From positions 660,322 through 685,119 of the forward strand of contig BFEA01000351.1 in the NCBI GenBank assembly GCA_003427395.1: a DNA stretch of 24,798 nt. Direction: 5' to 3'. Every line of letters starts with the position of its first letter. Within the stretch, counting starts at the first letter, position 1. This document shows, one piece after another, positions 1 to 7,395 of the stretch. A program made the translations under genes and the position numbers. The notes under the pieces are model-generated. The model saw nothing but the letters and a program-made list of their open reading frames with translations. It did no database searches and was not told where the DNA came from. The DNA comes from Chara braunii (Eukaryota > Streptophyta > Charophyceae > Charales > Characeae).

Positions 1-246
1 GTGAAGGTTGGCTATGGTGGATGGGTGCAGGTGATGGAGGTGGAAGAAGGTAGGTAAAGGTTGGCTATGGAGGACGGGTGTGGGTGATGGAGGTGGAAGA
101 AGGTAAGTAAAGGTTGGCCATGGTGGATGGGTGTGGGTGACGGAGGTGGAAGAAGGTAAGTGAAGGTTGGCCATGGTGGATGGGTAAGGGTGATGGAGGT
201 GGAAGAAGGTAAGCGAAGGTTGGCTATGGTGGATGGGTGCGGTTGA
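1..246 (+). repeat. 53-bp tandem repeat, about 4.6 copies
   Basis: The phrase AAGGTTGG recurs with starts at 4, 57, 110, 163 and 216, an exact 53-bp spacing. The unit is purine-rich (GGTTGGCTATGGTGGATGGG, then GATGGAGGTGGAAGAAGGTAAG). Copies differ by a few substitutions and have no indels. The array is cut by the window edge. A related repeat in the opposite orientation closes the window at 24728-24798. No coding function is visible. Confidence 0.95.
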
Positions 247-247
247 T

Positions 248-407
248 CAGCAAGGGGTAGGGGTGGACTGAACAGGTCACCGGGGACTACAACACATGCA
301 CATACACATACCGGGTGTCACCGGTTGCAGCAAAGAGAGAGGATGGACTGAACAGGTTACCGGGGACGGCAACTCATACACATACTAATTACCGTCAATT
401 GACAAGC
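248..407 (+). repeat. 80-bp tandem duplication
   Basis: CAGCAA occurs at 248 and 328, and GGACTGAACAGGT at 265 and 345, exactly 80 bp apart. The two copies diverge toward their right ends. They lie between the 53-bp repeats and the 91-bp array and resemble neither. Confidence 0.8.
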
Positions 408-422
408 TTGGAAGTGTCAAAC

Positions 423-1150
423 CTAGTGGAAAGTTCACCGAAGTATCCCGAGGCAATTCACAACTTGCCCACGTATCAAGATCAGCACAAACACAAGTTT
501 GAGAGCATCTAAACTAGTGGAAGGTTCTCCAAAGTATCTCAAGGTAACTCGCAACTCACACATACATCAAGATCAGCACAAACACAAATTTGAGAGCATC
601 TGAACTAGTGGAAGGTTCATCGAAGTATCCTAAGGTAATTCGCAACTCACACACACATCAAGATCAGTACAAACACACGTTTGAGAGCATCTGAACTAGT
701 GGAAGGTTCACCGAGGCATCTCAAGGTAACTCGCAACTCACACATACATCAAGATCAGCACAAACAAAAGTTTGAGAGCATCTGAACTAGTGGAAGGTTC
801 ATCGAAGTATCCCAAGGTAATTCGTAACTCACACACACATCAAGATCAGTACAAACACAAGTTTGAGAGCATCTGAACTAGTGGAAGGTTCTCCAAAGTA
901 TCTCAAGGTAACTCACAACTCACACATACATCAAGATCAGCACAAACAAAAGTTTGAAAGCATCTGAACTAGTGGAAGGTTCATCGAAGTATCCCAAGGT
1001 AATTCGCAACTCACACACACATCAAGATCAGTACAAACACAAGTTTGAGAGCATCTGAACTAGTGGAAGGTTCACCAAAGTATCTCAAGGTAACTCGCAA
1101 CTCACACATAGATCAAGATCAGCACAAACACAAGTTTGAGAGCATCTGAA
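423..1150 (+). repeat. 91-bp tandem repeat, subfamily A (8 copies)
   Basis: CTAGTGGAAGGTTC-type starts fall at 423, 514, 605, 696, 787, 878, 969 and 1060, exactly 91 bp apart. The consensus contains CTAGTGGAAGGTTCACCGAA, CAACTCACAC and CAAGTTTGAGAGCATCTGAA. Alternate copies look more alike than neighbours (TCATCGAAGTATCCCAAGG against TCTCCAAAGTATCTCAAGG), suggesting a two-unit higher-order period of 182 bp. No long ORF runs through it. It is probably a satellite or minisatellite. Confidence 0.95.
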
Positions 1151-2032
1151 CTAGTGGAAGGTTCATCGAAGTATCCCAGGATGAAGCGCAACACACATAG
1201 GCATCCAAATCAGCAAAATCACAAGATTGATGATATCTACACTAGGGGAATGATCACCGAAGTATCCCAGGATGAAGCGCAACACACATAGGCATCCAAA
1301 TCAGCAAAAACACAAGGTTGATGACATCTACACTAGGGAAATGATCACCGAAGTATCCCAGGATGAAGCGCAACACACATAGGCAAAAACACAAGATTGG
1401 TGACATCTACACTAGGGGAATGATCACCAAAGTATCCCAGGATGAAGCGCAACACACATAGGCATCCAAATCTGCAAAAACATAAGATTGATGACATCTA
1501 AACTAGGGGAATGATCACCGAAGTATCCCAGGATGAATTGCAACACACATAGGCATCCAAATCAGCAAAAACACAAGATTGATGACATCTACACTAGGGG
1601 AATGATCACCGAAGTATCCCAGGATGAAGCGCAANATAGGCATCCAAATCAGCAAAAACACAAGATTGATGACATCTACACTAGGGGAATGATCACCGAA
1701 GTATCCCAGGATGAAGCGCAACACACATAGTCATCCAAATCAGCAAAAACACAAGATTGATGATATCTACACTAGGGGAATGATCACCGAAGTATCCCAG
1801 GATGAAGCGCAACACACATAGGCGTCCAAATCAGCAAAAACACAAGATTGATGACATCTACACCAGGGAAATGATCACCAAAGTATCCCAGGATGAAGCG
1901 CAACAAACATAGGCATCCAAATCAGCAAAAACACAAGATTAGTGACATCTACACTAGGGGAATGATCACAGAAGTATCCCAGGATGAAGCGCAATACACA
2001 TAGGCATCCAAATCAGCGAAAACACAAGATTT
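1151..2032 (+). repeat. 91-bp tandem repeat, subfamily B (hybrid plus 9 copies)
   Basis: Starts fall at 1151 (hybrid), 1242, 1333, 1412, 1503, 1594, 1681, 1772, 1863 and 1954. Spacing is 91 bp except 79 after 1333, where about 12 bp (the CATCCAAATCAG part) is missing, and 87 after 1594, where the unresolved base lies. The consensus contains CTAGGGGAATGATCACCGAA, GATGAAGCGCAACACACATA and GGCATCCAAATCAGC. It has the same length and phase as subfamily A and is clearly homologous, but diverged. Copies are nearly identical, implying recent expansion. On the minus strand every unit ends in ATTCCCCTAG, a passable splice-acceptor shape. Confidence 0.95.
1635..1635. other. Unresolved base (N) inside the satellite
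   Basis: A single N interrupts GCGCAA-N-ATAGGC where other copies read GCGCAACACACATAGGC. About five bases are replaced by one N, which accounts for the 87-bp spacing of this copy. It is probably an assembly joint or a collapsed repeat, so the copy number of the array is not reliable. Confidence 0.9.
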
Positions 2033-2172
2033 GGAAGGAGGAAGCAGATGAAGAAGGGGGAGGAGGAGAGGGAGAGGAAGGAGAGGAAGAAGGAGAAGGA
2101 GAAAAAGATGAGAGAGAAAGAAGAAGAAGAAGGAGGAGATGAAGAAGAGGAAGGAGAAGAAGGAGAAACTCC
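2033..2172 (+). repeat. Homopurine (GGA/GAA-rich) tract
   Basis: About 140 bases are almost entirely A and G, in irregular GGAGGA and GAAGAA units. The tract sits between the 91-bp array and the splice-donor-like site of the left inverted-repeat arm. Read on the minus strand it is a long polypyrimidine tract, matching the one at 22104-22275 in the right arm. ORFs through it (Glu/Lys-rich or Ser/Phe-rich) are low-complexity artefacts. Confidence 0.9.
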
Positions 2173-2180
2173 CTCCTCTT

Positions 2181-2190
2181 TCACTCACCT
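2181..2190 (-). promoter_or_regulatory. Splice-donor-like site in left arm
   Basis: The minus strand reads AG|GTGAGTG with the cut before position 2188, followed by the long polypyrimidine tract. The right arm keeps the same AG|GTGAGTG at 22083-22091. No acceptor closes the pyrimidine tract directly here. The nearest candidate is CCCCTAG at the first 91-bp unit (near 1954). Use as a splice site is inferred from consensus only. Confidence 0.45.
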
Positions 2191-2377
2191 CTCACTGGTC
2201 TTTACTCAATGGGCTTCCAAGCTTGGTTCTAGCTCCTTGGGTATGACTTCCCCACCCCTCCAGTTCTCTCCCCCTTCTCTCACACCTCCTTCCAGGTTAT
2301 GGCAAACTCCAACTCTAAGGCTAAGGAGTCCTTCCCTCTAGAAGGGCGAAGGGGACCCCTTTCAACCTCTCTTCCTA

Positions 2378-2407
2378 CCTCACAGCCTGAGGGCTATGGC
2401 GGATCAC
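2378..2407 (-). other. Most conserved block of the inverted-repeat arm
   Basis: Thirty bases reading GTGATCCGCCATAGCCC then CAG-CTGTGAGG on the minus strand differ from the right-arm copy (21843-21872) at only two positions, although the flanks have diverged substantially. It lies in the presumed exon between the TATA-like box and the donor-like site. Its function is unknown. Confidence 0.7.
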
Positions 2408-2518
2408 TTCCCTTGCTTCTCTCTAGCCTCTAGACCTTCTCCCTCAGCCCTATCACCATAGCCAGGCTCCAGGCTAGCTCCAGCTCCTTCTCCCTTGCTC
2501 TATTCCACTAGGACTCTC

Positions 2519-2554
2519 TCATGGACTCATTTGGGCAGCATGGGCTCCTCTCAT
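2519..2554 (-). CDS. Conserved 11-codon short ORF, left arm
   Basis: The minus strand encodes M-R-G-A-H-A-A-Q-M-S-P-stop, starting 33 nt from the TATA-like box. The right arm has an ORF of the same length and ending at the same spacing (21697-21732). The shared pattern is M-x-x-A-H-A-x-x-M-S-P, with one synonymous Ser change and no indels. Translation is unproven. An ATG 33 nt from a TATA box leaves almost no 5' leader, so chance retention in a homologous repeat is possible. Confidence 0.35.
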   Translation of the reverse strand: MRGAHAAQMSP

Positions 2555-2586
2555 GCTCAAATAAGAGTGGCGGCCTGCATTCTCAG

Positions 2587-2594
2587 CTTATATA
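2587..2594 (-). promoter_or_regulatory. TATA-like box pointing outward, left arm
   Basis: The minus strand reads TATATAAG, a full match to the eukaryotic TATA consensus, within CAGCC-TATATAAG-CTGAG. The right arm keeps it at 21657-21664, also pointing away from the centre. In both arms the same order follows downstream: short ORF, conserved block, donor-like site, pyrimidine tract, satellite array. Confidence 0.55.
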
Positions 2595-2728
2595 GGCTGG
2601 AACTGGTGCACCGCCCAACCCCTAGGCCTCCCCAAGTATCTCTAGGTGGAGCGAGGTACCCCTAAGGCCAAATTTCCGGTTTTGGCCTATCTGGAGGTAT
2701 CTGGGCCTCATTTTGGTCAAGTGCATGC

Positions 2729-2757
2729 AGTCCGAGTGGCTGGTACCCTCTCGGACT
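2729..2757. repeat. GGTACC-centred palindrome upstream of the TATA-like box
   Basis: AGTCCGAG (2729-2736) pairs perfectly with CTCGGACT (2750-2757) around GGTACC. The right arm has an even better version (21493-21525) about the same distance from its TATA-like box (132 against 135 bp). The loop flanks differ between arms while both stems stay complementary. It could be a dimeric transcription-factor site or a replication/recombination hairpin. Confidence 0.6.
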
Positions 2758-3039
2758 ACCCCTTGGCCTACCTTGGCCTCTCTTTACTTCAAAAAGAGCT
2801 TCCTTTTGGGGTACCTTTTCCCAAAATGCAGCCTTTACTGAAATTTGAGGGCCTAGAGGCCCATTTTTCGTCTTTTTCCTGGTCTGGGCCTTTTTTGGGT
2901 AGGCCGTTGCATTTTTCCAAGTGACGGCTCCAATCTCAGCCTTGGATTTGACTGAGATCCATGGTTCTCAGCATTCCGAGCTACCCCCAAACTCCCCTTG
3001 ACCCAAATTTGAGTCTTTTACTTCAGTCTTCAATTTTTT

Positions 3040-3076
3040 TGGTGTATCTGGCTCAATCCTTGGGCCAAATACACCA
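3040..3076. repeat. Hairpin, 8-bp perfect stem
   Basis: TGGTGTAT (3040-3047) pairs with ATACACCA (3069-3076). The 21-base interior holds a second short pairing, TGGC with GCCA. It is the first of a run of strong hairpins just inside the left arm. Confidence 0.7.
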
Positions 3077-3135
3077 GTTTTGTCTTGTACCTCTCTTTGT
3101 TTTCTCTCCATCTTGCTGCCAACTCATTCCGGAGC

Positions 3136-3169
3136 TAGCCGTTTTGTGTCAGCCCATAAAAAACGGCTA
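3136..3169. repeat. Hairpin, 10-bp perfect stem
   Basis: TAGCCGTTTT (3136-3145) pairs perfectly with AAAACGGCTA (3160-3169) across a 14-base loop. No coding or transposon context explains it. Confidence 0.75.
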
Positions 3170-3271
3170 CATCTCCTCCTCCGCAAGATCAGATTTCAGA
3201 TCTAGGGCCCAAAAATGAGCCGGCCAACTCACATTAGCATTTTTCTTTATTTTTGCTGCTTAAATTCAGAT

Positions 3272-3310
3272 ATTGCAAAGATAATGCCCTAAGGACCTTA
3301 TCTCTGCAAT
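3272..3310. repeat. Hairpin, 12 paired bases with one mismatch
   Basis: ATTGCA-A-AGATAA (3272-3284) pairs with TTATCT-C-TGCAAT (3298-3310), interrupted only by one A/C mismatch. The apical part contains AAGGACCTT, itself a palindrome. It lies two bases before the three-way junction at 3313-3368. Confidence 0.75.
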
Positions 3311-3312
3311 CC

Positions 3313-3368
3313 GGACTGGCCTCCTAGGATCTAGGAGGGATGAGGTCATCATTGAGACCTGCCAGTCC
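3313..3368. repeat. Three-way-junction fold
   Basis: The outer stem GGACTGGC (3313-3320) pairs with GCCAGTCC (3361-3368). Inside, CCTCCTAG (3320-3327) pairs with CTAGGAGG (3331-3338) over a GAT loop. AGGTC (3343-3347) pairs with GACCT (3356-3360) over an 8-base loop that abuts the outer stem. All three helices are perfect; C3320 can be used by only one of the two helices it touches. Three nested perfect helices in 56 bases is unlikely by chance. Confidence 0.7.
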
Positions 3369-3369
3369 C

Positions 3370-4100
3370 TACCGCTGCAGTCCCAACCTGGCGGCACATT
3401 TTTCTCCACCCTTTCCTCCTCCTTTGTCTCATCTTCCCCTTTTCTCTCTCCTTTCTCTTTTATTACAGTTGGGACAAGTGTCCAACGGTTATTCCTCCTC
3501 TTTCTAGCTGTTGGACCTTTCCTGAGGCCTGTTTTTGTAGCCGGTATATGGCCGTTACACCTCGGACTGCAGTAGTGGCATCCCCAAGGCCCAAGGGGGC
3601 TCCTTTTTGTTGCCGCACTTTCCAGTTTGAGACCCCCTTGCTCCGATTTTCTCCGGCCAGCCTTTTCTCCGCGTGGAGCCTTCGGAACTTCGTTTTTCTT
3701 GGCCCGGCTAATCTGTAATAACCCGGACTGCTGGCCGGCCTCCTCATTACCACTATTTCCCCCTTCTTTCTCCCCTCGGCACCTCCCGTCGGCGCTTGCT
3801 GCGGCGGTACTTAGTATTTTCATCCGAACACCTGGCCACGACGGTCCCGTTCACCTGACACTATGATATCTTATTTTTATCATTGTTGCGCTTGATCCAG
3901 GGTCCTCCTGGGTCACCCCACGTGCCCTCCGTCTTTCCCGTCTCACGCTTGCCTCCTTCGTTCCGTCGACAATTTCCGTCAGCGTCCGACTTCTCCTCTT
4001 TTTCTTATTGTTCCTAGCCCCCCGCTATTTGCCGGTCGCCGATTATTCCGTCGACGGCTCCGACCTTCAGCCCTCGTCGGCGGCTCCCGACACTTTACCC
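3370..4100. other. Gene-free, pyrimidine-rich region
   Basis: I see no supportable gene. The plus strand is C/T-rich, with a long pyrimidine run near 3388-3465 and an imperfect hairpin GTTGG...CCAAC near 3470-3485. Open frames on the minus strand (3266-3823, Lys/Arg/Glu-rich) lack any recognisable domain and follow from the base skew. This is where a polypurine tract and 3' LTR of the minus-strand retrotransposon might be expected. The pyrimidine run could be a decayed polypurine tract, but no LTR match to 14377 onward is visible. Confidence 0.5.
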
Positions 4101-4109
4101 CGTCGATAC

Positions 4110-4340
4110 CCGTCCTGCTAGTGGTTCCGCTAGTGCCGCTATTTTATCTAGGCCCACGCGGTCCCTGGCACTTCGGCCCGCCTGCATTACATCTTTCCCC
4201 CGGTCTCACGCGGTTCCCGGTACTTCGTCCTGTTGGCACCATGCCGTCCCTCGGTCTCGCGTGGTCCCCGACACTTTGTCCTGCCAATACCGCCCCGTCC
4301 TTCGATCCCATGTGGTCCCCGACACTCCTGCCCCACCTGT
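4110..4340 (+). repeat. Degenerate ~51-bp tandem repeat, about 4 copies
   Basis: CGCGGTCCC-type phrases followed by CCxxxCACTT recur with GGT at about 4160, 4212, 4263 and 4314, spaced 51-52 bp. The units contain GGTCCCCGACACTTxGTCCTGCC variants. Copies are about 70-80% alike. The array lies just beyond the 3' end of the Gag-like ORF. Confidence 0.75.
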
Positions 4341-4490
4341 ACCACGTCTTTCCTTGACGCTCCTGACGTCCTTCTGCCTTACGACGATCTCCGCTCCCCG
4401 TTCCTCTTGCGTCCCGCACGCTGTTCCGTTTCCGGGTGCCAACCCCCATCCAACCGGCGGCCTCCTTGGCCCTCTTACCGCCATGTCACG

Positions 4491-7205
4491 TCAACGCCTT
4501 GCGCCCTGTCCTTCTAGCCTCCCCCGACACCTCCTCTCCTTCTTCTGGGACCCAGGCAATGGCGGCGTCTCGCTAGTTTCCCTGCTCATCTCGTGGCTCT
4601 GGGGCATACTCCATGACTCTGCCGGCATTGCCTCTATCATCTGGGTACTCGGCCCTGCTAGCATCTCACCCCCCTCGGGCCGGTACGAGGGAGTGTCCAA
4701 TCTCAGCGGCCTACCCTCGCGGACCCCTCCCATCGCAGTCATCCCCTCGTCCCTATGCGGGTCAGAAGGTTGGGGAATCACGGCAGTCGCTGACCCGCCC
4801 ATAACCTCCTGCTGCTGCACTGAGATGTGTTCTCCTGAGTGAGTCCCAGTGGCCCAAGAGCCTAACCTCGTCCTCAGCTCCCCCATCTCTGGCACACGCT
4901 CTGGGGCCTCCTGTCCCTGAGACCCTCCTGGTGGCATCTCCAACTCCACAGCCGCCACTAACTCATCGAAACGAGATACCTCCCCTTCCATCGCCTCAGG
5001 CTCCGCGGACGCTGCTGCCCCTGTGAGGGTGCCCTCCCGCACCTCCAAAAGGATCGTAGGGGACTCCTCCATGGGGCCCCCTTCCCCCACTGGAGGTTGG
5101 GGTCTTTGTGTCGGCTCGCCCTCAGGGACCTCAATTGTCATAGGGGTAGCTTGTTGCGAGGCCAACTTCGTGGGTGTCCTGAAGCTGAACCTCCCCTCTT
5201 CGGCCTCCCGCCGTGCTGCCACCTCTATTGGGTCCATGAATACCTTCCCCATACCTCCTTGCTGAGGTGGCTCTGTCGTCTCTTCCCAGCCAAAGAGCCC
5301 TGTACCTCTTCCCCTGGATACCATACCGGCTCTGCTCCGTCCAGTCAACCACCTTAGTGGCCGAGAGCCTCTCCACCATCGCCGCCATGTCCTGGAGCCT
5401 CTTCTCCCATTCCGCTTCCTTGACTTCCATACGGGACCTCCATGCTTGGTTCTCTGCCCTCTCTTCTGCCAACTGGGTGGACAACTGTCCCACCTCTAAC
5501 CTCGAGGCTGCCAACTCATCGCTGAGCATGGAGTACCGCTGGAAGGACGAGATCGCCACTTTACCTATCCTCCTATCTGCACGCTCAATCTCCATCCTGG
5601 CGGCTGAAAGTCCCAAGTCCCCTGTCTCTCGTGCCTAGTCCACCCTCGCATTCTCCTGTCCCACCTCTCGTGACCTCAGGTGAGCATCATCCCTCTCACC
5701 CTCATAGCTCGCTCACGCCTCGCTAATCCTCTGCTCGCTCGTCGGAGGGTCAATCGGTGGCTTCGGCGCTTCTCCTGTGGCCTCCATCCTAATCTTCTCC
5801 TGGTATAGCCCCTCGAGGCGTACCCGCACCCTCGCGTGCTTCTCTTCTTTCGTCTCCCCTGATGGCCTCCTTGCCCGCGCCTCATGGGCCCCTCGCAGTG
5901 GGTCTCTCTCACTCGTCCCCTCCTCTAAGGGCGGCGGCCCTGGCGGAGGCTGCCCAAATGTCAACACCTCCACGTCCATGCGCTCACTTGTAGGCTCAAT
6001 TAGTTGTGGTGTCATAATGGTAGGTGTCCTCGCCCTCTCGCCCTCCTCTGGCCCCACCTGCGTCGGAGGTGGCGTAGTAGCTTCGGATGGAGGCCCCAAC
6101 ATCTCCTCGTTGTCCGGCTCAGGAATTCCTTCAGGCCAATACTGCCGCGCCTGCTCCGGAATCGGGGCAGGGGGAGGGGTATCATCCCCAACCATGATAA
6201 CCCCCTCAGTATGTGGCTCCTCGGGTCCTCGAGGCCCTGCCTCAGGCCCCGGCTCAGGCGGCTCCTCCTCCGGCTCATCCTCTACTGGCTCATACCGTGC
6301 CGGTCCGCTCTGGTCTGCTCCCAGTTGTGATGCCCCCCACTGGGATGCATCGAGATGGACCTCCAGACTGTCGAGCGGCGTCCTCAATGGCACAACCTCT
6401 CCCTCCTCTGGTAATGTCGGCGATGGGCCCCGTAGATCACTGCCCGTGATCCCGCGAAACTTCACCCGCTCGAGTCCACGAGTAGTGGGTAACTCCGCCG
6501 TCTGAGCTCGACCCGCGGCCCGAACTGGCTCCACCGGCTGGGCGGCCTCCGCTGGTCCCTCTCGTTATGCCAAGGCCTTTCGGCCCCCTCTGGTCATAGT
6601 GGTTCCTCTCCCTTCTGGGTCTCGCGGCCTCTTACTCCTCTGTCGTTTCTCCACCCTGGGCTCTGGTCTCTCGGGCTCCAGTCGTCGAAATGCCTGTCTC
6701 AACTGAAACTGGCAGTCCTCCCAATCGCGTGCCCTGTCTCGAATCTGTCTCGCCATCGGCCTCTCCGCCATCCGCGTCCAGAGGGGCAACGCCTGCATCC
6801 ACTCCTCCAGCCCAGCCCCCTGGTCGCGCATATACTGTTCGTAGGAAGGGATGAACTCCTCCGCGTTGCCTTCCTCCAATCGGATAGGCAGCCCATCTGG
6901 TCCCAGCGGTGAAGTCCTCATCCCCTGTATCCTCGACTCCACATCCTGCCAGGTCAAAGCCTCCTCCCGGATGTGCGCAATAGGCTTCCTCAAAACGCCC
7001 AACTCCCCTCAGGTGCCGTATCCTCTCCAAAGTAGACCAGCCCTCCCGTGCCGCATGTGCCTGATAGGAGTCCAGAAAGATCTCTATGTTATCATCGTCG
7101 AAGACAGGCGTAGACTCCCTCTCAAATGGTCTGCGCGATTCATCCCCTCCTGATGCTCCCTGAGGCCTCTATCGTGGCCGCGCGCCCCATCCCGCCTCTC
7201 TGCAT
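4491..7205 (-). pseudogene. Third retroelement ORF: Gag-like, Pro-rich, coiled-coil protein (broken)
   Basis: This is a roughly 900-codon region downstream of integrase on the same strand. A candidate ATG lies at 7205. The parts in order are: two Gag-N-like modules (about 7094-6928 and 6867-6688), a basic patch (KRQRSKRPRD), a Pro/Glu-rich segment (6534-5713), a heptad-rich coiled coil (about 5690-5330), and an acidic Met/Glu/Pro-rich tail ending at 4491. In-frame stops lie at 6565-6567, 5713-5715 and 5635-5637. Frames change near 7150, near 6985 and near 5300. The conceptual product reads across all of them without losing character. I recall similar hypothetical proteins in Chara braunii, but cannot verify this. 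The role is unknown: perhaps an accessory structural protein, or the Gag of a related element fused behind pol. Confidence 0.65.
6688..7094 (-). other. Duplicated Gag-like module within the third ORF
   Basis: Two successive segments share a pattern. The first has N-I-E-I-F-L-D-S-Y, then EEPIAHIREEALTWQD. The second has N-A-E-E-F-I-P-S-Y, then ERPMARQIRDRARDWED. Both follow N-x-E-x-F-x-x-S-Y ... R-x-x-E-x-P-[IM]-A-x-IR-x-x-A-x-x-W-x-D. The spacing and the F-x-x-x-Y, W-x-D landmarks recall the N-terminal retrotransposon Gag domain. The first copy is split by a frameshift near 6985. Homology of the two halves is inferred by eye. Confidence 0.55.
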
Positions 7206-7395
7206 GGCTGTCTTCGAAAAGTCAGACCTGCACAACAGGCGAGAGAAAAGCAAGCAGGCACACAACAAGGTTAGCCCTCGGTTCATCAAGTTTTTATGAT
7301 AACACACATGCCTTTTCCTACTCCCTTACCTGCCTTGACCATAACATGCAACACCTCAAGGACTAGTTCACTCCGAGGAATGTAGAATTCTTTAC
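7206..7395. other. Spacer between integrase and the third ORF
   Basis: This gap of 190 bases lies between the integrase stop (7396) and the candidate ATG of the Gag-like ORF. It is too short to hold an LTR, which argues that both genes belong to one element rather than two adjacent ones. I see no primer-binding site or polypurine tract in it. Confidence 0.5.

Larger units (their letters stand above)
2033..2965 (-). repeat. Left arm of a ~0.9-kb inverted repeat
   Basis: This arm matches the reverse complement of 21319-22280 in collinear order. The shared blocks are the homopurine tract, a GAGGTGAGTG splice-donor-like site, TAGAGGGAAGGACTCC, a nearly invariant block at 2378-2407 (GTGATCCGCCATAGCCC on the minus strand), an 11-codon ORF, CCTATATAAG, a GGTACC-centred palindrome flanked by AGTCCGAG/CTCGGACT, and a terminal TGAGATC near 2960. 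Overall identity is moderate with many small indels, so the copies are not recent. Similarity ends just past the TGAGATC. The arm could be one half of a giant foldback element, or one of two independent insertions of the same non-autonomous repeat in opposite orientation. Confidence 0.85.

Noticed and set aside
423-2032. CRISPR-like regular array
   Set aside because: The whole 91-bp unit is repeated with no unique spacers, and the setting is eukaryotic. It is a satellite.
2048-2341. ORFs through the purine tract (Glu/Lys-rich or Ser/Phe-rich)
   Set aside because: Low-complexity translation of a homopurine repeat.
3266-3823. 185-codon minus-strand ORF
   Set aside because: Lys/Arg/Glu-rich composition follows the pyrimidine skew of the plus strand. 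No domain; it overlaps the strong hairpins at 3272-3368.
5777-6505. Long plus-strand ORF (242 codons) over the Gag-like gene
   Set aside because: It is the antisense shadow of the Pro/Glu-rich minus-strand frame, giving a Ser/Gly-rich artefact.
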